Origin: DASSTY01 sp035760645
GTDB lineage: Bacteria > Gemmatimonadota > Gemmatimonadetes > Gemmatimonadales > GWC2-71-9
DNA: 64,000 nt
Reading direction: 5' to 3'
NCBI GenBank assembly: GCA_035760645.1
Contig: DASTSO010000023.1
Span: 1 to 64,000, forward strand
Shown: in pieces, positions 58,121 to 64,000 of the stretch
Layout of the letters: each line of letters opens with the position of its first letter
Position numbering within the stretch: position 1 is the stretch's first letter
Program-made: the position numbers and the translations under genes
The notes under the pieces: generated by a model
Seen by the model: only the letters and a program-made list of their open reading frames with translations
The model's database searches: none
Told to the model about the DNA's origin: nothing

Positions 58121-58941
58121 CCGCCCGTCCGGAAGTACCAGAGGAGCAGCACGCCGCCGAAGACGATGCGGTACCAGGCGAAGACGGCGAAGCTGTGGCG
58201 CGAGACGAACGTGAGGAAGACGCGCACCACCACGAGCGCCGAGAGGAACGCCGTGACGAAGCCGACGGCGAAGACCGGCACGTCGGCCGCGGTCAGGAGC
58301 GACAGACTCTTCAGGAGCTCGTAGACCGTCGCGACCACCATCACGGGCACGGCGAGCAGGAAGGAGAACTCGGTCGCCGCGGCGCGCGAGAGGCCCATCG
58401 CGTAGCCGCCCATGATCGTCGCCCCCGAGCGCGAGGTGCCCGGGATGAGCGCGAGCGCCTGGGCGAGGCCGATCCCGGCGGCGGTGCCGACGGGCAGGTC
58501 GTCCACCTCGGTGACGGAGGGGCGCGGGTGGAAGCGCTCGATGACGAGGATCAGCACGCCGCCCACCACGAGCGCGGTCGCGACGACCACCGGACGGAAC
58601 AGATGCTCCGTGATCCAGTCGTGGGTCACGAGCCCGATGAGGGCGAGCGGCAGGAAGGCGACGAACAGATTGACGAGGAGCCGCGTCGCGCGCGGCTCGC
58701 GCCGCGCCGCGCCGAGGAGCCCCACGAGCTTGCGCCAGTAGATGACGACGATGGCGAGGATGGCGCCGAGCTGGATGAAGATCTCGAAGACCTTGGCCCG
58801 CGCCCCCACGAACCCGAGCGCCTCGCCGGCCAGGATCAGGTGGCCGGTGGAGCTGACGGGAATGAACTCGGTCGCGCCCTCGACGAGCCCCAGCAGGGCG
58901 GCGGCGACGAGGTCGTGCACGGGGGCGGCGAGCAGGGACAT
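58117..58941 (-). CDS. uppP: Undecaprenyl-diphosphate phosphatase
   Basis: A 274-residue inner-membrane enzyme (BacA/UppP) that recycles the undecaprenyl carrier for cell-wall synthesis and confers bacitracin tolerance. LGLVEGATEFIPVSSTGHLIL at about 18-38 holds the E(x)4E-type and PVSSTGH motifs; the second motif is LIPGTSRSGATIMGGYAMGLSR. About eight membrane segments. The ATG at 58941 overlaps the bshA stop (TGATG); GTG at 58944 is possible. Confidence 0.98.
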   Translation of the reverse strand: MSLLAAPVHDLVAAALLGLVEGATEFIPVSSTGHLILAGEALGFVGARAKVFEIFIQLGAILAIVVIYWRKLVGLLGAARREPRATRLLVNLFVAFLPLALIGLVTHDWITEHLFRPVVVATALVVGGVLILVIERFHPRPSVTEVDDLPVGTAAGIGLAQALALIPGTSRSGATIMGGYAMGLSRAAATEFSFLLAVPVMVVATVYELLKSLSLLTAADVPVFAVGFVTAFLSALVVVRVFLTFVSRHSFAVFAWYRIVFGGVLLLWYFRTGG

Positions 58942-60089
58942 CACGCGGGGACCTCCTCCTGGTAGAGCGCTTCGTACATCGGCACGATCCGGTCGGCCGA
59001 GAACGTGTGGGCGGTGTCGAGGGCGGCCTGCCGCATCGCGGCGTGGCGGTCGCGGTCGCGCAGCACCTCGATGGCGCGCCGGGCCATCGCCTCGACCGAG
59101 CCGACCGGCTCGAGGATGCCCGAGACGCCGTCCTGGATGACCTCGGGCAGCCCGCCCGCGCTCGAGGCGATGACCGGCGCGCCGCAGGCCATCGCCTCGA
59201 GCGCCGCGAGGCCGAACGACTCGGTCTGCGACGGGAGCAGGAAGAAGTCGGCGGCCTGGAGCAGCGGCGCCACCTCCTCGAGCCGCCCGAGGAAGCGCAC
59301 GTGGTCGGCCACCTCGAGCTCCTGCGCCTCGCGCTCGGCCTCGGGGCGGTCGGGGCCGTCGCCGATCATGATCAGCGTGCTCGGCACCGCGCGGGCGATG
59401 CGGGCGAAGACGCGCACCACGTCACGCACGCGCTTCACCTCGCGGAAGTTGGAGGCGTGCATCAGGATCTTCCCGCCGCCCGGCGCGATCCGCTCGCGCG
59501 CGGCCGCCGCCTCGTCGGGCGGCGCGGGGTGGTACTCGGCGAGGTTCACGAAGTTCGGGATCACCCGCACGTCGCAGCCGACGCAGCCGAAGGTGCGCAG
59601 GGTCTCGTCGCGCAGGAAGGTGGAGACGGCGGTCACCTGGTCGGAGCGCTCGATCGAGAACTTCGTGATGTCGTAGAAGCTGGCCTCCTGCCCCACCAGG
59701 GTGATGTCGGTGCCGTGCAGCGTGGTGATGACGCGGAGCGGGTGTCCCCCGCGCTCGGCCCGCAGCATCTCGCGCGCGAGATAGGCGGTGGTGGCGTGCG
59801 GGATCGCGTAGTGCACGTGGAGGACGTCGAGCCGCTCCCGGCGCGCGACCTCCACCTGCTTCGAGGCGAGGGCGAGCGTGTAGGGGAAGTATTCGAAGAG
59901 CGGGTAGCGGTTGATCCGCGTCTCCACCTGGTGGAAGTAGACGCGCTCGTGATAGCCGCGCAGGCGGAACGGGGCGTTGTAGGTGATGAAGTGGACCTCG
60001 TGCCCGCGCCGCGCGAGCTCGAGCCCGAGCTCCGTGGCGACGGCGCCCGAGCCGCCGTAGGTCGGATAACAGGTGATGCCGATCCTCAT
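58941..60089 (-). CDS. bshA: N-acetyl-alpha-D-glucosaminyl L-malate synthase BshA (bacillithiol)
   Basis: A 382-residue GT4-type glycosyltransferase joining UDP-GlcNAc and L-malate, the first step to bacillithiol. The BshA pattern is strong: MRIGITCYPTYGGSGAVATE, HEVHFITYNAPFRL, LDVLHVHYAIPHATTAYLA, TTLHGTDITLVG and DVRVIPNFVNLAEYHP. The retaining-GT4 site ESFGLAALEAMACGAPVIA is near the C-terminus. bshB and bshC are not in the window. The ATG at 60089 overlaps miaA (ATGA). Confidence 0.93.
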   Translation of the reverse strand: MRIGITCYPTYGGSGAVATELGLELARRGHEVHFITYNAPFRLRGYHERVYFHQVETRINRYPLFEYFPYTLALASKQVEVARRERLDVLHVHYAIPHATTAYLAREMLRAERGGHPLRVITTLHGTDITLVGQEASFYDITKFSIERSDQVTAVSTFLRDETLRTFGCVGCDVRVIPNFVNLAEYHPAPPDEAAAARERIAPGGGKILMHASNFREVKRVRDVVRVFARIARAVPSTLIMIGDGPDRPEAEREAQELEVADHVRFLGRLEEVAPLLQAADFFLLPSQTESFGLAALEAMACGAPVIASSAGGLPEVIQDGVSGILEPVGSVEAMARRAIEVLRDRDRHAAMRQAALDTAHTFSADRIVPMYEALYQEEVPA

Positions 60090-61102
60090 GCGCCCTCGCT
60101 CCCTTCCCGCACGACTGTCGATGCGCCGCCCTGCCGCTCCGCCTGCGCCCCGCCCCGGTCCTGCGCCCGCGTCCAGGCCTCCGCGATCTCCGCCGCGAGG
60201 CGCTCGGGCGGCCGGGTGGCGTCGAGCCAGAGCACGGGCCCCGCGAGCTGGTGCCGGAACCACGTCTCCTGCCGCTTCGCGTACTGCCGCGTCGCGATCG
60301 TCACGGCCTCCGCCACGCTCTCGCGCGGCCGCTGGCCGTGCAGGTACTCGACCGCCTGGCGCGGCCCGATCCCGCTGAGGCCCGGGGCGTCGGCCGGGCA
60401 GCCCTCGGCGAGCACCGCGGCGACCTCCTCGATCATCCCGCGCCGCACCATCTCCTCGGCGCGCTGGGCGATCCGCCGGTGCAGCACCGCGCGGGGCGCC
60501 GTCAGCACGACGTACCACGGCTCGATCTGCGCCGCCTGGCGCGCGTCGCGCTGCCAGGCGCTGAGCGGACGACCGGTGAGGAGCGCGACCTCGATCGCGC
60601 GCAGCGCGCGCTGGCGGCCGCCGCCGCCCGTGTAGCCGGGGTCGAGGCGCGCCGCCCAGCGTACCAGCTCGCCGGCGGGCAGCGTGCCCGCCACGCGCTC
60701 GAGGGCGCGGCGCCGCTCGGGCGGCATCGGCGGCTCGTGGAAGAGCCCGTCGGCGAGCGCACGCACGTAGAGCCCCGTCCCGCCGACGAGGGCCGGCATC
60801 CGGCCACGCGCGTGCAGGGCGGCGAGCCACACGGCCGCGTCCCGCGCGTAGCGCCCGGCGCTGTAGCGCTCGGCGGGCCCGACGACGTCGAGCCCGTGGT
60901 GCGGCACCGCGGCCCGCTCCTTCCGCGTCGGCTTCGCGGTGCCGATGTCGAGGCCGCGATAGACCTGCCGGCTGTCGGCCGAAATGATCTCGAGCGTCGG
61001 CCAGTGGCGCGCGAGCGCGACGGCGACGGCGGTCTTCCCGATCGCCGTGGGGCCGACGATGACGGGAACGCGCGCGCCGCCCGCCGATTCAGCGGCGTCC
61101 AA
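60086..61102 (-). CDS. miaA: tRNA dimethylallyltransferase
   Basis: A 338-residue enzyme that adds a dimethylallyl group to A37 of UNN-reading tRNAs. The P-loop is IVGPTAIGKTAVAVALARHW; SADSRQVYRGLDIGTAKPT, HHGLDVVGPAERYSAGRYARDA and the C-terminal QYAKRQETWFRHQL are typical. The start is TTG at 61102, overlapping the mutL stop by 14 nt; there is no closer ATG or GTG. The C-terminal 25 residues are Gln/Gly/Arg-rich. Confidence 0.96.
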   Translation of the reverse strand: MDAAESAGGARVPVIVGPTAIGKTAVAVALARHWPTLEIISADSRQVYRGLDIGTAKPTRKERAAVPHHGLDVVGPAERYSAGRYARDAAVWLAALHARGRMPALVGGTGLYVRALADGLFHEPPMPPERRRALERVAGTLPAGELVRWAARLDPGYTGGGGRQRALRAIEVALLTGRPLSAWQRDARQAAQIEPWYVVLTAPRAVLHRRIAQRAEEMVRRGMIEEVAAVLAEGCPADAPGLSGIGPRQAVEYLHGQRPRESVAEAVTIATRQYAKRQETWFRHQLAGPVLWLDATRPPERLAAEIAEAWTRAQDRGGAQAERQGGASTVVREGSEGA

Positions 61103-62867
61103 AGCGGCGCTCCAGCTCGTCGCGCGGCAGCTGCACGATCGTCGCGCGACCGTGCACGTCGTGCGGCGGCAGCTCGGTGGCGAAGAGGCGCGCGAGGAGC
61201 TCGCGCATCTCGTGCGCCTCGAGCCGCTGGCCCGCCTTCACCGCGGCCCGGCAGGCGTAGGTGGCGGCGAAGCGCTCGAGCCGGTCGTGCCACCCGCCGA
61301 AGCGCCCGCGGGCGAGGTCGGCCACCATCTCGCGGAAGCAGCCCAGCGCATCGAAGCGCGGATGCGGGTTGGGGACCGCCTGCACCAGCACCGTGCGCCC
61401 GCCGAACGGCTCGACCTCGAACCCGACGCGCCGCAGCACGTCGCCGTGCGCCTCGACGGCGTCGAGCTCCTCGTCGGTGAGCTCCACCGTCTCGGCGAGC
61501 AGCAGCCGCTGGCTCGCCGCGCCGCCGTTCCGCAGCTGCGCGAGCACCTGCTCGTAGAGCACCCGCTCGTGCGCCGAGTGCTGGTCCACGAAGACGACGC
61601 CGTCGGGGGTCTCGTAGACGACGTACGTGTCGAAGAGCTGGAGGAGCGGCGCCGGGGGGACCTCGGGGGCGGGACGGCGGGAGGGCGGGACGGCGGGAGG
61701 CTCGCCGCCGACGAGCGGCTCCGCTTCCCCCCCGACTTCGAACAGCGACGGCACGATGGACGCCGCGACGCCGCTCGCATCCACGACGAGCTCGTTCCCG
61801 CCGTCCCGCCCTCCCGCCGTCCCGCCCCCCACGGGCAGCGGCATCGGCCGCCACTCGCCCACCGAGGCGGCCGCGGCGAGCGTGCCCAACGTGTGCCGCA
61901 CCGCCTCCTCGACGACGCGCTCGACGCCGATCCGGTCGCGGAAGCGCACCTCGAGCTTCGCAGGATGGACGTTGACGTCCACCTCGGCGGGGTCGGTCGT
62001 GATGCGCAGGAAGAGCGAGGGACGGTCGCCGGGGTGGATCGCGGCGCGGTAGCCGGCCTCGGCGGCGCGCACGAGGAAGTTGTCCTTGAACGGGCGGCCG
62101 TTGACGAAGAGCTGCGTGCGCCGCCCGGTCGGCTTCGCGTCGCCCGGGCGCTGGATGAAGCCGGCGACCTGGAAGCCGCCCTGCGCGTGCGCGACGGCGA
62201 GCAGCGTGCCGGCCAGGTCGCGACCCCAGACCCCCGCGAGCCGCTCCTCCGGCGTCTGCCCCGGCGGCACCGCGAGGCGGCGCTGGCCGTCCACCACGAG
62301 CTCGAAGCCGACCTCGGGGTGCGCGAGCGCGAGGGTCGCGACCGCGTCGTGCGCCGCGCGCGTCTCGCTCGCCACGGAGCGCAGGAATTTCCGGCGTGCC
62401 GGCGTGTTGAAGAAGAGCGCGCGCACCGTGACCGTCGTGCCGCGCCGGCGCGCGACGGTGGCGACCCGGTCCACGCGGCCGCCGGTGACCTGCACCTCGG
62501 TGCCTTCGCCCCCTTCGCCCTCGGAGGTGGCGAGCGTGAAGCGCGACACCGACGCGATCGCCGGCAGCGCCTCGCCGCGGAAGCCGAACGACGCGATCCC
62601 GACGAGGTCGCCCGCGCTCCGCACCTTGCTCGTGGCGTGCCGGTCGAGCGCGAGCACGGCGTCCTCGCGCCCCATGCCGTGCCCGTCGTCGGACACTTCG
62701 ACGAGCGTCTTCCCCCCCTGCTCCAGCACGACGCGCACGTCGCGCGCGCCGGCGTCGAGCGCATTCTCGACGAGCTCCTTCACGACCGAGGCGGGGCGCT
62801 CGACGACTTCGCCCGCGGCGATCTGGTCGGCCAGGGCGTCGGGGAGGATGTGGATGCGGCGCGGCAT
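61089..62867 (-). CDS. mutL: DNA mismatch repair protein MutL, with repeat-containing linker
   Basis: A 592-residue GHKL ATPase with a C-terminal endonuclease domain. The N-terminal IAAGEVVERPASVVKELVENALDAGA and GFRGEALPAIASVSRF are diagnostic. Residues 347-400 form a Gly/Pro/Arg-rich linker, made by a perfect inverted repeat in the DNA. The nuclease motif reads DQHSAHERVLYE (DQHA(x)2E(x)4E with Ser for Ala). The usual CPHGRP motif is degenerate (HDVHGRAT), and the tail ends FGRR. This fits an intact MutL but with changes near the nuclease site. Confidence 0.95.
   Translation of the reverse strand: MPRRIHILPDALADQIAAGEVVERPASVVKELVENALDAGARDVRVVLEQGGKTLVEVSDDGHGMGREDAVLALDRHATSKVRSAGDLVGIASFGFRGEALPAIASVSRFTLATSEGEGGEGTEVQVTGGRVDRVATVARRRGTTVTVRALFFNTPARRKFLRSVASETRAAHDAVATLALAHPEVGFELVVDGQRRLAVPPGQTPEERLAGVWGRDLAGTLLAVAHAQGGFQVAGFIQRPGDAKPTGRRTQLFVNGRPFKDNFLVRAAEAGYRAAIHPGDRPSLFLRITTDPAEVDVNVHPAKLEVRFRDRIGVERVVEEAVRHTLGTLAAAASVGEWRPMPLPVGGGTAGGRDGGNELVVDASGVAASIVPSLFEVGGEAEPLVGGEPPAVPPSRRPAPEVPPAPLLQLFDTYVVYETPDGVVFVDQHSAHERVLYEQVLAQLRNGGAASQRLLLAETVELTDEELDAVEAHGDVLRRVGFEVEPFGGRTVLVQAVPNPHPRFDALGCFREMVADLARGRFGGWHDRLERFAATYACRAAVKAGQRLEAHEMRELLARLFATELPPHDVHGRATIVQLPRDELERRFGRR
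61668..61826. repeat. Perfect 31-bp inverted repeat inside mutL (GGCGGGACGGCGGGA family), copy 3
   Basis: Positions 61668-61698 and 61796-61826 are exact reverse complements over 31 bp, each two tandem units of the type GGCGGGACGGCGGGA; 97 bp lie between. In mutL they encode the linker at about residues 347-400. The repeat family is also at 8647-8753, 40165-40199 and 45823-45945. Confidence 0.9.
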
Positions 62868-62878
62868 GGGCGGGAAAT

Positions 62879-64000
62879 CTACCTCTGCACCACCGCGAGC
62901 GCCTCTGCCGGGACCCAGCCCTCGGGCCCGCCGCCCGTCGCCTGCACGAGGAGCCAGCCGGGCACGTGCTGCCCGAGGCGCACCGCCGTGCCCGCGCCCA
63001 GCGGCCCGAGGCTCTCGGCCCGTCCGTAGGGCGAGCGGCGCAGCGGCGTGTCGGCGACCAGCAGCGCGAGCGGGCGTGCGTACCAGCGCTGGAGCATGAG
63101 CGCCCCGAGACCGAGGACGGCGCCGAGCACCAGGATGCCGATCCAGACGTCCTGCGGCACGCGGCGGAGCCGGCGCGCGGGCCGCAGGCGCCCGGTCGTG
63201 CGCGCGGCGCGCGCGGCGCGCGCACGGCGCGCGCGCAGGAGGAGTCCGGCCCAGCCGCCGAGCCAGCAGAGCGTGCCGAGGAGGAGCAGCTCCTCGGGCG
63301 TCACCGGCGGCACCCGGAGCGCGCGGGCGGAGGCCGGATCGGGCGGCACGAGCCGGAGTGCCTTCCGCACCGTGGGCGAGCGCGGCGCGAGCCGGTGCGC
63401 GCGATGCCAGGCGGCGGCGGCGCGATTCTCCTCGCCCATGCGATAGAAGGCGGCACCGAGGTCGTACCAGTGGGCCGCGACCGCGGGCTCGCGCTCCGCA
63501 CGCCGCGCGAACGCCTCCGCCGCCTCGCGTACCGCGCCGCTCCGGTAGAGCCGGCCGGGATCGGGCGCCTGGGCCCGCGCCGGGGCGGCCGACGCGGTGA
63601 GCGCCGCGAGCGCCGCGAGCGCGACCGCGAGGAAGGCGACGGCCAGCGCCGCCACGCGCCGGCTGCGGCGCGAGAGCCGGCGCACCGCGCCCAGCCGGTC
63701 GAGCACGTCCGAGATCTCCGCGACGAGCTCGGGCGGCGGCGTGTCGGTAGAGCCGGGCCCGTAACGCCGCGCGAGCAGGTGCTCGCGCACCCGCACCACG
63801 CGCGCGGCGAGCGGCGCGTCCACGCCCGCGGCGCGGAGCGCCTCGCCGAGCCCGGGGCCCGAGCGCTGCTCGACGTCGGGCACGAGCGAGCGGAGCAGCC
63901 CTTCGAACTCGGCCTCCACGCCCTCGAGCGTGCGCTCGGGCTGCACGGGGGCGGGCCGCCGGCGCGTGCGGCGCTCGAGCCGCAGCCCCACGAGCCCGAG
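62879..64000 (-). CDS. BatE-like TPR/SH3 protein, 5' end beyond the window (partial)
   Basis: At least 374 residues are coded to the window edge without a stop, so the N-terminus is missing. The first 75 visible residues (beginning LGLVGLRLERRTRRR) look like a basic cytoplasmic segment after a membrane helix, as at the end of BatD. Then come a helix pair, a TPR-like region (RSGAVREAAEAFARRAEREP; WYDLGAAFYRMGEENRAAAA), two membrane segments and a C-terminal SH3-like domain (LVADTPLRRSPYG, GTAVRLGQHVPGWLLVQ). It may be a BatD-BatE fusion. It lies 11 nt before mutL. Confidence 0.78.
   Translation of the reverse strand, partial: LGLVGLRLERRTRRRPAPVQPERTLEGVEAEFEGLLRSLVPDVEQRSGPGLGEALRAAGVDAPLAARVVRVREHLLARRYGPGSTDTPPPELVAEISDVLDRLGAVRRLSRRSRRVAALAVAFLAVALAALAALTASAAPARAQAPDPGRLYRSGAVREAAEAFARRAEREPAVAAHWYDLGAAFYRMGEENRAAAAWHRAHRLAPRSPTVRKALRLVPPDPASARALRVPPVTPEELLLLGTLCWLGGWAGLLLRARRARAARAARTTGRLRPARRLRRVPQDVWIGILVLGAVLGLGALMLQRWYARPLALLVADTPLRRSPYGRAESLGPLGAGTAVRLGQHVPGWLLVQATGGGPEGWVPAEALAVVQR

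Noticed and set aside
63190..63240. GC alternating run (GCGCGC) resembling a repeat element
   Set aside because: It is a low-complexity coding run for Arg/Ala residues in the BatE-like gene.

Overview
The window is about 64 kb of very GC-rich (roughly 70%), gene-dense bacterial chromosome carrying mostly housekeeping genes. It belongs to a diderm: it has LptE, an LpxH-type phosphatase, many lipoproteins and an Omp85-like barrel. The 5' part of a 16S rRNA gene sits at the left edge. My best guess is the phylum Gemmatimonadota, from the style of the predicted proteins and the gene order. This is inference; a 16S search would settle it. I see no phage, insertion sequence, CRISPR array or integron.

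Layout. 1-1300: 5' end of a 16S gene (minus) with a boxA leader and three tandem promoters, each with a 17-bp spacer, then two large hairpins. 1.3-8.6 kb: DUF892 and DUF2383 four-helix proteins, a secreted phosphatase, a class V aminotransferase, a MATE exporter, a TM2 protein, tRNA-Arg and a lipoprotein. 8.8-17.4 kb (minus): an envelope-flavoured operon (thioesterase, HEAT-cyclophilin fusion, peptidase-propeller-barrel protein, two lipoproteins including LptE, RNase PH, RdgB, tRNA-Pro). 17.5-20.9 kb: LpxH-like phosphatase, murI, DUF5683, threonine aldolase and a selenocysteine tRNA. 20.9-32.7 kb (minus): an 11-kb translation and secretion operon (rimP-nusA-ylxQ-infB-DUF503-rbfA-truB-ribF-secD-secF-tatD) preceded by a promoter and an intrinsic terminator arranged like an attenuator. 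32.8-34.9 kb: murA-pgeF. 35.1-36.6 kb: DUF948 and phospholipase C-like genes. 36.6-45.3 kb (minus): lipoprotein-serS-histidine kinase-pcrA-gatCAB. 45.4-49.0 kb (plus): roadblock-like protein, mannose-1-phosphate guanylyltransferase, a GlmU-like protein and a YycJ-like hydrolase. 49.1-53.4 kb: groESL under CIRCE control and a Met/His-rich copper-type protein. 53.5-64 kb (minus): NlpC/P60, membrane proteins, UbiA, coaX, birA, uppP, bshA, miaA, mutL and a BatE-like gene running off the edge.

Genes are tightly coupled: many stop/start junctions are ATGA, GTGA or TGATG, and GTG starts are common. In four genes the only well-placed start is CTG. Convergent genes are separated by strong palindromes. 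A GC-rich repeat built on GGCGGGACGGCGGGA recurs in intergenic DNA and inside the linkers of pcrA and mutL; in mutL it forms a perfect 31-bp inverted repeat. Other points worth following are Asp in place of the catalytic Cys in MurA, the leader terminator before rimP-nusA, tRNA-Sec, and BshA, which points to bacillithiol.
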